Numbered from the stretch's first letter, positions 35,127 through 43,896 are shown. The stretch is 54,574 bases of DNA from Candidatus Curtissbacteria bacterium RIFCSPLOWO2_12_FULL_41_16 (GCA_001776545.1 MFBZ01000020.1:1-54574), one strand, 5' to 3'. Program-made: numbers and translations. The notes: generated by a model not told the origin, from the sequence alone.

Positions 35127-36599
35127 ATGTCAAACCCAAGTAACCAATTAGACATAGAACTAATCAAAAAAAGAGCCGTATCTGGAGTTGTCACTTTTAC
35201 TCTGCGTACCCTTTTCATCCAAATTTTTACATTCATTGCAGTTTTTGTTCTCACCATAATTTTAGATGAATCAACCTATGGCATCTACATTTTTGTATCC
35301 GCACTCATAAATATTTTTGTGTATTTTTCTGATGTCGGCCTGGCCGCCGCTTTGATCCAAAAAAGGGAAGAGTTGTCTCAAAAAGACTTGGCCACGACTT
35401 TCACCATCCAACAGGCCATTGTCTTAACACTCGTTTCAATCGGCTTAATTTTTTCAAGCAAAATCGCCAGTTTTTATAATCTTGACAGCCAAGGACTATT
35501 ACTAATTAGAGTACTTATTTTCTCTCTTCTCTTATCATCACTCAAAACCATCCCATCGATTCTTTTAGAGCGCAAGCTTAGCTTCACTCGCTTAGTCATT
35601 CCTCAGGTGACCGAAAATATCGTTTTTTACTCAACAGCGGTTGTTTTAGCCATTTCAGGATTTGGAATTGCCAGTTTCACCTGGGCGGTTTTAGCAAGAG
35701 GCGTAATCGGCTTATCAATTATCTACGTTCTCTCTCCATGGATGCCATCAATAGCCTTCAACAGACTTATTGCTAAAAAATTAACCTTATTCGGTGTACC
35801 ATTTCAGCTCAACAGCATCATCGCTCTTCTTAAGGACGATCTTTTAATAGTCTTTTTAAGTAAAATCCTCACATTCGCCCAAGTCGGTTACATCGGTTGG
35901 TCACAAAAATTTGCTTTTTTGCCCCTGCGCTTCTTTATGGACAGTGTCAACAAAGTCACTTTTCCAGCCTACTCTCGGCTTCAAGAGCACAAACAAGAAT
36001 TAGGTAAAGCAATCGAAAAATCGCTCTTTTTCGTTACTTACTTGGTTTATCCTTCTGTCTTCGGAATTGCCGCCATTGCACCCAAATTAATCGAAGTTAT
36101 CCCCAAATACCAAAAATGGGAACAAGCCTTACCGCTGCTTTATCTATTTGTCATAAACAGCATTTTTTCAGCGATTTCAACTACTTTTACGAACGCTCTC
36201 TTTGCCACAGGCAGACCTAAAATAGTTTTAAACCTTATGATCTTCTGGACAACAGCAACTTGGATTCTAACGTATCCGCTTGTTTTAAAGTTTGGATTTA
36301 TCGGTGTCGGTATTGCTTCGGCAATCGTCGCCACGACTTCTCTTGTTACAATTTATTTTGTTAAAAAGGAAATTTCAGTTTCCGTAAGCAGAAATATTTT
36401 TGGCCCACTTCTTGTTTCTGTAATTATGTTTATCATTGTTCGTGCTATCCAAAGCACATACGTTCAAAATATATTTGGATTGATAATAACCGTTGCTATA
36501 GGAGCAACGGTCTATATCATTGTTTCCTTTGCAATCTTCAAAAAACACTTAATTGAAGATGCTAGAATTATATTAACGTCGTTTTTTTCAAAGTCATGA
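35127..36599 (+). CDS. Wzx-type polysaccharide flippase
   Basis: 490 residues with 12-14 predicted membrane helices and the MATE/MOP-type fold: N-terminal KKRAVSGVVTFTLRTLF, the conserved DESTYGIYIFV and YFSDVGLAAALIQ segments, and a central SQKFAFLPLRFFMDSVNKVTFP. This matches the lipopolysaccharide/teichuronic exporter branch of oligosaccharide flippases (Polysacc_synt_3/WzxC-like). It would move lipid-linked repeat units across the membrane. The ATG at 35127 is chosen over a TTG six bases upstream. It is coupled to the next GT by ATGA and follows a hairpin element. Confidence 0.9.
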   Translation: MSNPSNQLDIELIKKRAVSGVVTFTLRTLFIQIFTFIAVFVLTIILDESTYGIYIFVSALINIFVYFSDVGLAAALIQKREELSQKDLATTFTIQQAIVLTLVSIGLIFSSKIASFYNLDSQGLLLIRVLIFSLLLSSLKTIPSILLERKLSFTRLVIPQVTENIVFYSTAVVLAISGFGIASFTWAVLARGVIGLSIIYVLSPWMPSIAFNRLIAKKLTLFGVPFQLNSIIALLKDDLLIVFLSKILTFAQVGYIGWSQKFAFLPLRFFMDSVNKVTFPAYSRLQEHKQELGKAIEKSLFFVTYLVYPSVFGIAAIAPKLIEVIPKYQKWEQALPLLYLFVINSIFSAISTTFTNALFATGRPKIVLNLMIFWTTATWILTYPLVLKFGFIGVGIASAIVATTSLVTIYFVKKEISVSVSRNIFGPLLVSVIMFIIVRAIQSTYVQNIFGLIITVAIGATVYIIVSFAIFKKHLIEDARIILTSFFSKS

Positions 36600-37576
36600 A
36601 ATTAAGTGTTGTCATCTCAGCCTACAACGAAGAGAAAATGATAGAAGATTGTCTCTCTTCTGTTAAAGATTTAGCAGATGAGATAATTTTTGTTGATAAT
36701 TCTTCAACAGATAAAACTCCTCAAATTGCCAAAAAATATACTGACAAAATTTTTACAAGAGTTAATGATCCGGTGATGCTGAATAGAAACAAAAACTATG
36801 GTTTTAGCAAAGCGGCAGGGGACTGGATCTTGTCGCTCGACGCCGATGAGCGTCTCACCCCTGAATTATCTGCGGAAATCCGCAAAAAAATCGACGTTAA
36901 TCAGTATTCGGGATACGAAATTTCCAGAAAAAATATCATTTTTGGCAAATGGATTAAGCATTCAATCTGGTGGCCGGATTATAATCTTCGCCTTTTCAAA
37001 AAAGGTAAAGGAAAATTCCCGGAAAAACACGTCCACGAGAAAATAAAAGTCGATGGAGAAGTCGGCAAGTTAGAAAATTCGATGATTCATTATAACTATC
37101 AAACTGTTTCCCAATTTATCAATAAACTTAACAAAACCTATACCGAGTCAGAGACGGAGAACTTTCTCAAATCCGGTAAATCTATTAACTGGTATGATGC
37201 CATCCGCTGGCCTACAAGCGACTTTGTCAAAACTTTCTTTGCAGAATGTGGCTATAAAGACGGCCTCCATGGTTTAGTTCTTTCACTTTTCCAAGCTTTC
37301 TACGCTCTTGTCTTTTTTGCCAAAGTCTGGGAAAGAAAAGAAAATTTTAAAGATCTTTTTTACAATAGGGGTTCAACCCCCGAGAGCGAAAAAAGTGCTT
37401 TAGAGGTTGAACCCCAAAAAGGTAAACATGAAGTATCTCCCACGGAGTTCTTAAATGCAGTAATCAAAGAATTTTTGCGAGCATCCCGCGACATTCGCTA
37501 CTGGATCTATGAAACCTTGATTTCCGAGAACCCCGCCAAAAAAATTTACTATAAAATCAGAAGAAAATTGAGATGA
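36596..37576 (+). CDS. GT2 glycosyltransferase, WaaE/KdtX-like, with an in-frame palindrome repeat
   Basis: 326 residues. VVISAYNEEKMIEDCL, IIFVDNSSTDKT, NRNKNYGFSKAAGDWILSLDADER (DxD), FGKWIKHSIWWPDYNLRLFKK and HVHEKI match the lipopolysaccharide-core beta-glucosyltransferase-like WaaE group. The paralogue at 43893 shares these blocks. Residues about 259-274 (RGSTPESEKSALEVEP) are encoded by a paired palindrome (37368-37415), an insertion in a charged C-terminal region. The coding frame stays open through it. Coupled to the flippase by ATGA. Confidence 0.88.
   Translation: MKLSVVISAYNEEKMIEDCLSSVKDLADEIIFVDNSSTDKTPQIAKKYTDKIFTRVNDPVMLNRNKNYGFSKAAGDWILSLDADERLTPELSAEIRKKIDVNQYSGYEISRKNIIFGKWIKHSIWWPDYNLRLFKKGKGKFPEKHVHEKIKVDGEVGKLENSMIHYNYQTVSQFINKLNKTYTESETENFLKSGKSINWYDAIRWPTSDFVKTFFAECGYKDGLHGLVLSLFQAFYALVFFAKVWERKENFKDLFYNRGSTPESEKSALEVEPQKGKHEVSPTEFLNAVIKEFLRASRDIRYWIYETLISENPAKKIYYKIRRKLR
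37368..37415. repeat. Paired 13-nt palindromes (BIME-like) inside a GT2 gene
   Basis: GGGGTTCAACCCC (37368-37380) and GAGGTTGAACCCC (37403-37415) are inverted copies of each other at 12 of 13 positions, 22 nt apart. Each is a near-perfect palindrome with one central base. The layout matches 1207-1253, including an A-rich spacer (GCGAAAAAAGTGC). It is translated in frame. Confidence 0.75.
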
Positions 37577-37582
37577 TATAAT
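37574..37582 (+). promoter_or_regulatory. Extended -10 promoter of the M20C gene
   Basis: TGATATAAT is a perfect extended -10 (TGn plus TATAAT, 37577-37582) ending 7 nt before the ATG at 37590. It uses the stop codon of the upstream GT as its TG. No clear -35 is seen, as is common for extended -10 promoters. Confidence 0.6.
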
Positions 37583-37589
37583 TTCCTCC

Positions 37590-39278
37590 ATGCAAGAGGC
37601 GGAACCCAAGGGTCTTCATGAATCTTTTTTAACGGAAAAACGTCTTCTTGAACAAATTAGCGGAGAGAATCTTGAAAAAAGGTTACTGGAACTTGCCGAG
37701 ATCGGTGGTCTTGTCAAAGAAGTCGGTAAATACGTTGAGGTTACCCGGCTGGCATTCACAAAAGAAGACTTAGCGGCACGCAGCTATCTTGATCGCTTGA
37801 TGAAAGAATCAGGAATGGATGTGGAGCATCATCCATTTGGCTTAATCGGCGTATGCTATGGCCAAAGTCCAGAGTTACCGGCCGTAATGCTGCTTTCTCA
37901 TTTTGATTCCGTTCCCAAAGGCGGCATGTACGATGGCGCTTTAGGCACCATTGGCGCCATAGAAGTTGTCCGTTTACTTTGTGAAAACAAAATAAAATTT
38001 GCGCGAACCATTGTTGTCTTAGCGGCAACTGCCGAGGAATCTTCGCGGTTTAATAATGGGCTTGCCGGAAGCCGGGCGCTTTTTCATGGTTTGACGGATA
38101 AAGAGCTGGCCGCTAAAAGGCCCGGCGATTGTTCTTTAGGTGAAGCTCTTTGCGCTTGGGGATTTAATCTTAATGATGTAAAGACCCCAAGATTTACCAA
38201 AGACCAGATTCATGCAGCAATTGAACTTCACATTTCTCAAAATGCCTATCTCGAAGAAAGCGGGAAAGGTTTAGGGGTAGTTAAAGCAATCGCGGCACCT
38301 GATCGCCGCGAAATAATAATCGGTGAGCCAATCAACAAAACCAATGTTGGTAAAGATGGTGTTTATTTTGAGGTAAAAGTTAAAGGCCAGGCGGGCCATT
38401 CGGGAGCAACACCCATGGGTCGGCAATATCGAGCCGACGGCCTGTTGCCACTAGCAGACTTTTTAATAAAAACAACACTTTTGGCAGGGGAACTCGATGT
38501 CCAGGTAGCAGTTGACAAACTCTTGGTTGAATCGCAAGCGCTAAACAAAATTCCGGGCCATGCAAGCTGCCTTGTGGTTCTTTCCGGATCCGCCACCAGG
38601 ATTGAAAAAGCCAAAGCGATACTTAAAAACTATGGCCAGCTAAGAAACAAACAATATGCCAGGCCCCCCACGAAGTTTAGCCAACAGGCAATATCTATCG
38701 AAGAAGTAAAAGCCAACCCCCCTGATTATTTCTTTGATCCGGCTAGCATTTTGGCAAGATGCAAACTTGCTGGTCAAATAATTAGGATAGTCAATTCGGT
38801 TTCTGGCAAATACAGAGATTATCAAAAGGAAACTATTGTAGGTACGGTGACCACCTTGACGCAAAGTCAAGAGGGACAGATCATTTTAGGTGTTGACGTC
38901 AGGGGAACTGACGAGCTTGTAAGAAACCATGTTTGGCATGAAGTGCTCGCAAAAATCGAAACAGTTAACAAAACAAATGTTGACTATACCATCAACAAAT
39001 TGTCAGGAAGCAACGATCCGACAACCATGGATCAGGAGCTGGTTAGGAAAGCAGAAGCAGTAATCCAAAATCATAATCTGGGTCAATACGAGATCACATT
39101 TAGTCCCGCTGGCCATGACTCGCAAAATGCCGCCAGAGCCGGTATCCCAACCGTCATGTTTTTTATTCCAAGCAGAAACAGTGGCGCCAGCCATGTGCCC
39201 CAAGAATATTCCACCGCGCAAGACCTCGAAAGAGGGGCAAAAGCTCTTGCGGCATTAGTTGTGAGACTTACGCTATAA
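37590..39278 (+). CDS. M20C amidohydrolase (N-carbamoyl-L-amino-acid hydrolase/allantoate amidohydrolase family)
   Basis: 562 residues. Metal-site motifs of the family are intact: SHFDSVPKGGMYDGALG (H104, D115), AATAEESSRF (Glu pair), ELHISQNAYLE, GQAGHSGATPMGRQYRAD, AGHDSQNAA and SGASHVPQEYS (last His). Members hydrolyse carbamoyl or amide bonds of amino-acid derivatives. Typical length is about 410, so there is an N-terminal extension of about 40 residues and an insert of roughly 80 residues around 345-430 before GVDVRGTD. The substrate is unknown; ureido compounds are possible but no hydantoin or purine-catabolism gene is nearby. It is monocistronic with its own promoter and terminator. 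Confidence 0.85.
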   Translation: MQEAEPKGLHESFLTEKRLLEQISGENLEKRLLELAEIGGLVKEVGKYVEVTRLAFTKEDLAARSYLDRLMKESGMDVEHHPFGLIGVCYGQSPELPAVMLLSHFDSVPKGGMYDGALGTIGAIEVVRLLCENKIKFARTIVVLAATAEESSRFNNGLAGSRALFHGLTDKELAAKRPGDCSLGEALCAWGFNLNDVKTPRFTKDQIHAAIELHISQNAYLEESGKGLGVVKAIAAPDRREIIIGEPINKTNVGKDGVYFEVKVKGQAGHSGATPMGRQYRADGLLPLADFLIKTTLLAGELDVQVAVDKLLVESQALNKIPGHASCLVVLSGSATRIEKAKAILKNYGQLRNKQYARPPTKFSQQAISIEEVKANPPDYFFDPASILARCKLAGQIIRIVNSVSGKYRDYQKETIVGTVTTLTQSQEGQIILGVDVRGTDELVRNHVWHEVLAKIETVNKTNVDYTINKLSGSNDPTTMDQELVRKAEAVIQNHNLGQYEITFSPAGHDSQNAARAGIPTVMFFIPSRNSGASHVPQEYSTAQDLERGAKALAALVVRLTL

Positions 39279-39290
39279 GAAAAGTTATTT

Positions 39291-39320
39291 GCTAGAGATT
39301 TACTCTAGCGTAATTTTTTC
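39291..39320. terminator. Rho-independent-type terminator after the M20C gene
   Basis: GCTAGAG (39291-39297), a five-base loop and CTCTAGC (39303-39309) form a perfect 7-bp stem, followed on the + strand by GTAATTTTTTC. It lies over the end of the convergent cyclophilin gene and may act on both. Confidence 0.65.
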
Positions 39321-39923
39321 CATCACATCTCCAACCTGAATTTTATCAACCACATCCATGCCCCCTACAACCTGCCCGAAAATTGTGTAATTCTTTGGCA
39401 AAGTCGTCGTATCGGCAAGCATGATGAAAAATTGACTGCCGTTAGTGTTTGGTCCTGCGTTCGCCATTGCTACAATTCCTCTCTTATAATCCCGCGTCAC
39501 CTCCTCATCAGCAAAATTGTAACCAGGCCCGCCCGCCCCATTGCCATTTGGATCGCCTCCTTGAATCACAAACCCTTCTTCCCTTCGGTGAAAAGTCAGT
39601 CCATCATAGAAACCATCTTGCGACAAGAAAATAAAATTAGAAGCTGCCATTGGGCTGTCTGTAAAAAGTTCAAAAATGATATCACCCCTTGCCGTTTTAA
39701 CCCGAGCCTTTTTACCCTTTATTTGTTCTGTAGTAAGAACTGGTGGTGGCTGGCTGTAAGTCTTTTTCATACTTGTTTTTGTCGCTTCATTGTTTCTCAC
39801 TTGATTAGAAGTTGCAATTGGTGTTTTGCTGAAACTGTCTTCTTTGCTGATTCCAAAAGACCAAAAAATACCAACTACTGCAATTAGCAAAATAATTCCG
39901 AGAGACCAGACCCAACTTTTCAT
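39300..39923 (-). CDS. Membrane-anchored cyclophilin-type peptidyl-prolyl isomerase
   Basis: 207 residues: a membrane anchor at about 5-23 (VWSLGIILLIAVVGIFWSFG), a Ser/Thr/Gln-rich linker, and a cyclophilin domain. TARGDIIFELF, the active-site Arg and Gln in FHRREEGFVIQGGDPNGNGAGGPG, and MANAGPNTNGSQFFIM are present. The domain is the short bacterial/CPR form and lacks the Trp-containing loop of human CypA. It should assist folding of exported proteins outside the membrane. ATG 39923 is preferred because the longer TTG start (39962) coincides with a TTGACA -35 box. Confidence 0.9.
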   Translation of the reverse strand: MKSWVWSLGIILLIAVVGIFWSFGISKEDSFSKTPIATSNQVRNNEATKTSMKKTYSQPPPVLTTEQIKGKKARVKTARGDIIFELFTDSPMAASNFIFLSQDGFYDGLTFHRREEGFVIQGGDPNGNGAGGPGYNFADEEVTRDYKRGIVAMANAGPNTNGSQFFIMLADTTTLPKNYTIFGQVVGGMDVVDKIQVGDVMEKITLE

Positions 39924-39933
39924 TAGTCTTATT

Positions 39934-39977
39934 AGTTTATGGAAAACTTTGGAAGCTGTCAATTACTGGTATATAAT
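39934..39977. promoter_or_regulatory. Overlapping divergent promoters (cyclophilin and GT-C/deacetylase fusion)
   Basis: Minus strand: TTGACA (39957-39962), 17-nt spacer, TAAACT (39934-39939), 10 nt before ATG 39923. Plus strand: TTGGAA (39949-39954), 17-nt spacer, TATAAT (39972-39977), 8 nt before GTG 39986. The two promoters interlock within 44 bp, so they should compete or be co-regulated. Confidence 0.55.
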
Positions 39978-39985
39978 TTCACAAA

Positions 39986-42900
39986 GTGATTAGAAAAATC
40001 TTTAAACATCACTGGGCAATAATAGCCATTGTAATCGGTGAGGTAATTTTAAGAATTTGGCGACTTGAAGCACTTACCACATTTGGCGGCGATCAGGGAT
40101 ACGACATTGAAAAAATCTGGCAAATTCTTCATGGGAATTTTACACTACTTGGTCCCCAAATTAGCCGTTTTGGAGGAACCACTCTTTATGTCGGGCCCCT
40201 TTATTATTATTTTATGGCGCCGTTCCTTTTTTTGGCTAATTTCGATCCGATAGGCATTTCACTCTCCGCCATTTTTGCAAGAATCATCACGACCCTTTTT
40301 ATCTATCTGGCTACCAAAAAACTTTTCAACAGCAAAGCCGCAATCTTTGCGGCTATAATCAGCGCGGTTTCTCCTTATTGGGTTAATTCTCTAGGGCCGC
40401 CGTCTCAGGCTTATTTTGTGCCTGCGACAATTGCTGCGGCTTTCTTTTTATTAATAAAGCTACACGAATCCAATAAGACAAAAATTAAGTCTCAAATTTT
40501 CATTTACTTTGCTCTCGGATTTTTAATCGGACTAAATTTAAATTTTCACTATCTCGGAGCAATTTTCGCAGTTCCTCTTTTGGTCTATATCTTTCTTTAC
40601 CAAAAATCCCAAATAATCAAAAAAAATGTGTTTTTGGGGCTAGGTTTTTTTGTAGCGATTTCCCCCATTGTTCTTTTTGAGGTAAGACATAAATTTTTTT
40701 TAATTAACCAAGCGCTTAAACAAATCTCTATTCTTTCCCAGACATCAAGCAGCCCCCCCAATTTTTTTAAAGAAAATGCAATTTCTGCTTTTCGGATTAT
40801 GGAACAAGATTCGCTTGGATTTAATTTTTCCGGCTATGCTTTTTTAATATTAGCGTTTTTAGCAATAGTCATAATAATAAATGCCATAAAAAAAAGCCTA
40901 AAACCTATGATTTATTTTTCCATAATTTTAATCTTACTAAATATTTTAGCCGCCTCTTTATATTTCGGAAAAATACAACCTCATTATCTTGGCGCCGCCT
41001 ATCCACTGGTATTTATCATGTTAGGACTGGCCATTTATTTGACCGCAAAGATCAATAGAATCGTCCCTTATTTTTTGCTAATTTTTATATCAGGTTTGCT
41101 GATCCCCAGGAATACTCTTTTCTCGTCGTCCGCCTACACCATGCCGGAAGATCTCACCTTAAAAGAAATCAGGCAAATTTCAAAAATTATAGCTTTTGAT
41201 TCCGAAAGCGGCGCTTTCAACATCGCATCCACCTTAGACGGCGATTCCAGAGCCGGTCCATATCGGTACCTTGTAAAAATTTACGGGAAAATACCCCAAG
41301 ACGTTGAACACTACGACACGCCCGATAGCCTTTATGTTATAACCAGAGACCCGGCAGTTTCGGTTCCGGCAAATCCTCTTTTCGAAATAGCCAGTTTTCA
41401 ACCGGCCAATATCTCTGGTGTTTGGGAAATAAAAGGCAACATTCGCCTGGTAAAACTTTCAAAAAAAGAGCGAACAGCTCAGCTTCAAAACCGTTTTATC
41501 ACCATCGTCAACCCCATAAGAAACAGGGATTACTGGCAAGGCAGATCAATTAACAACTTAAAACAACAGCTGGATGCTATTCAAACCAGGAATCTTCCGG
41601 CAACATGGCTTTTAGAATACGATACCCTGGAAGATCCTGAAATCTTAGCTCTTCTAAGAAAATCGAACAAAAATCAAAAAGTCGGAGCTTTTTTGGAAGT
41701 AAGCGAAAATTGGGCAACTGCTGCCGGTGTTTCTTACAAAATTGCCGATGGTGATTATTATCGACCGGACAAAGTTTTTCTCTCCGGATACTCTATCCAA
41801 GACCGCCGAAAGTTAATTAAAACTTATTTCAAAAAATACCAAGAAGTTTTTGGGACTTTCCCTCAAGTAGCCGGAGCTTGGTATATTGATGCAAGATCTC
41901 AAGCATTTCTTGCAAAATTAGGCGTAAAAGGCGTTCTTGTTGTATCTGATCAGTACGATACCGATGCCGCATCAATATGGGGTAAATATTGGAGCTTTCC
42001 CTACTATCCATCAAAATACAATTCTCTGGAACCCGCCCCAAATCAAACATCAAAAATTCCTATCGTCAACATTCAATGGGCCCAGCGTGATCCGGTTGCG
42101 GGGTTCGGAAAGACAATTAAAGACTCAAGATATAGCCTTCAAGCAAACGATTACATAAGAAACGGCTTTGATTCTTCTTTCTTCGATAAACTTCTCTGGC
42201 ATTATCTAGAAAATCCCAAATCCGATTTTATTCAAATTACAATTGGCTTAGAAGCGGGGCAGGAGGCTGTGATTTTTGCCGAGGAATTTCAAAAACAGCT
42301 TGAAAAAATCGATTCCTTAAGAAACCTCGACAAGCTGCAAGTTGTCACAATGGAAGAATTCGCCGATTGGTATCGGCGCAAATATCCCGGAATTTCCCCA
42401 TCCCATTTTGTGACCAAGAAAGATGATTTTTGGTATATGTCTCCTAAATTCAGGGCTGCCATTTTCAAAAAAGGCAATAATTATATATTAGGGGATTTGC
42501 GTTACTACACAAATTATCCAATACGTGATTATCTGTACAGCGATACGAATCACTACTTGGATAGAAAAATTCCCGCCCAGATAGACGGTATCAATCCCCA
42601 AAACCAGATCATACTTGGCCAGGCCAAAAACTTGAGTATTTTTGAAAATTTTGACCGTCTGACTTTGAAACTGGATAATAGAGAAGCACAGATTAACGCC
42701 CATGGCGTAAAGGTCAACGGGCAATATATACTCATGACAGGCGATCAACACTTAAATACTGTCCAGGATAAAGTTGTTTATTTACAACTGATGCAAGAAA
42801 TCCTGGCGATTTTAGCCAAACCCCTGGATTACTTTAAGTATTCCAAAATGGGCCATGATTTGATTTTCGGATTTTCGATATCCGACACCAAGCTTGTAGG

Positions 42901-43006
42901 TTTTAAAGGTTTTAGTCCCGGTATTTATAATTTCCAATTTCAATCTTTTTCCAAATTCCTGTCACCCGCCTTAATTGTCAGAAAGTTGCAGCCATGGATC
43001 AACTGA
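39986..43006 (+). CDS. GT-C glycosyltransferase fused to a polysaccharide-deacetylase-like domain
   Basis: 1006 residues. Residues about 1-500 are a PMT-like GT-C membrane domain: FGGDQGYD (D36), GGTTLYVGPLYYYF, then about 11 helices, closely related to the protein at 14542. Residues about 510-1000 are a soluble outer domain: RDYWQGRSINNLKQQLDAI, ATWLLEYDTLEDPEI, VGAFLEVS, FLSGYSIQDRRKLI, VAGAWYIDARS, VNIQWAQRDPV, FIQITIGLEAG. The layout (barrel strands, long inserts) suggests a deacetylase/glycoside-hydrolase-like barrel, but I see no standard NodB metal triad, so this is tentative. The GTG start follows a TATAAT by 8 nt. Confidence 0.75.
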   Translation: MIRKIFKHHWAIIAIVIGEVILRIWRLEALTTFGGDQGYDIEKIWQILHGNFTLLGPQISRFGGTTLYVGPLYYYFMAPFLFLANFDPIGISLSAIFARIITTLFIYLATKKLFNSKAAIFAAIISAVSPYWVNSLGPPSQAYFVPATIAAAFFLLIKLHESNKTKIKSQIFIYFALGFLIGLNLNFHYLGAIFAVPLLVYIFLYQKSQIIKKNVFLGLGFFVAISPIVLFEVRHKFFLINQALKQISILSQTSSSPPNFFKENAISAFRIMEQDSLGFNFSGYAFLILAFLAIVIIINAIKKSLKPMIYFSIILILLNILAASLYFGKIQPHYLGAAYPLVFIMLGLAIYLTAKINRIVPYFLLIFISGLLIPRNTLFSSSAYTMPEDLTLKEIRQISKIIAFDSESGAFNIASTLDGDSRAGPYRYLVKIYGKIPQDVEHYDTPDSLYVITRDPAVSVPANPLFEIASFQPANISGVWEIKGNIRLVKLSKKERTAQLQNRFITIVNPIRNRDYWQGRSINNLKQQLDAIQTRNLPATWLLEYDTLEDPEILALLRKSNKNQKVGAFLEVSENWATAAGVSYKIADGDYYRPDKVFLSGYSIQDRRKLIKTYFKKYQEVFGTFPQVAGAWYIDARSQAFLAKLGVKGVLVVSDQYDTDAASIWGKYWSFPYYPSKYNSLEPAPNQTSKIPIVNIQWAQRDPVAGFGKTIKDSRYSLQANDYIRNGFDSSFFDKLLWHYLENPKSDFIQITIGLEAGQEAVIFAEEFQKQLEKIDSLRNLDKLQVVTMEEFADWYRRKYPGISPSHFVTKKDDFWYMSPKFRAAIFKKGNNYILGDLRYYTNYPIRDYLYSDTNHYLDRKIPAQIDGINPQNQIILGQAKNLSIFENFDRLTLKLDNREAQINAHGVKVNGQYILMTGDQHLNTVQDKVVYLQLMQEILAILAKPLDYFKYSKMGHDLIFGFSISDTKLVGFKGFSPGIYNFQFQSFSKFLSPALIVRKLQPWIN

Positions 43007-43896
43007 AAATAGCAATTATTGTTCTGAATTATAATGGCATTCGGGCAACTCTTGAATGTCTTGACTCCCTAAGAAGACTTAAAAAGGATAATTATCAAGT
43101 TGAAATAATTCTGGTGGATAATAATTCGAATGATGGCTCACATGAAGCGTTTTCAAAAATAAAAGACGTACATTTTATCCGATCAGAAGAAAACCTTGGC
43201 TATACGGGCGGCAACAATCTTGGAATCAGGCATGCCCTTAAAAGGCAAGCAAATTATATTCTTGTTTTAAATAATGATACCATTGTTGATCATTTACTTC
43301 TTGTAAATTTGTTAAAAGCCACAAAAAACGGAGATATCGTCTGTCCCAAGGTCTATTTTGCTCCCGGATTCGAATTCCACAAAGAGAGATACAAAAAACA
43401 AGAGAGGGGATCGATAATTTGGTACGCGGGTGGCAAAATTGACTGGGACAATATCATCGGCCGACACATTGGCGTTGACCAAAAAGACAAAGGCCAATTC
43501 GCCAAAAGACACCCAATCGATTTGGCGACCGGAGCTTGTATGTTGGTCAAAAGCCACGTCTTTGAAAAAATAGGTTTTTTTGACGAGAAATATTTTTTAT
43601 ACTTAGAGGATATGGATTTTTGTGTACGCGCAAAAAAAGCGGGTTTTAAAATAATTTTTGAACCAAAAGCAATCCTCTGGCACAAAAATGCCGCAACAGC
43701 CGGGGGGTCAGGCTCCCGGCTGCAAGATTATTTCATTACCAGGAATAGATTGCTTTTTGCCATAAAATACGCCAGACTAAAAACCAAATTGGCAGTTGTC
43801 AGACAAAGCATCCGTCAACTTAAAGATCCCGTCAAGAGAAGGGCCTTTTGGGATTTTTTAACAACCAATTTTGGCAAAGGCAGCTTTTTAAAATGA
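42994..43896 (+). CDS. GT2 glycosyltransferase (rhamnosyltransferase-like)
   Basis: 300 residues. IIVLNYNGIRATLECLDSL, ILVDNNSNDGSHEAF, NLGYTGGNNLGIRHAL, LVLNNDTIV (DxD-like) and the C-terminal DFCVRAKKAGFKIIFEPKAILWH form the classical WbbL/RfbF-type rhamnosyltransferase pattern. That would fit the dTDP-rhamnose genes at 6752-9936, although other sugars are used by the same family. It is a cytoplasmic enzyme acting on lipid-linked acceptors. It overlaps the upstream fusion gene by 13 nt and the next GT by ATGA. Confidence 0.9.
   Translation: MDQLKIAIIVLNYNGIRATLECLDSLRRLKKDNYQVEIILVDNNSNDGSHEAFSKIKDVHFIRSEENLGYTGGNNLGIRHALKRQANYILVLNNDTIVDHLLLVNLLKATKNGDIVCPKVYFAPGFEFHKERYKKQERGSIIWYAGGKIDWDNIIGRHIGVDQKDKGQFAKRHPIDLATGACMLVKSHVFEKIGFFDEKYFLYLEDMDFCVRAKKAGFKIIFEPKAILWHKNAATAGGSGSRLQDYFITRNRLLFAIKYARLKTKLAVVRQSIRQLKDPVKRRAFWDFLTTNFGKGSFLK

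Noticed and set aside
39924-39962. Longer cyclophilin start at TTG 39962
   Set aside because: That TTG is the first half of a TTGACA -35 box; ATG 39923 gives a normal membrane anchor.
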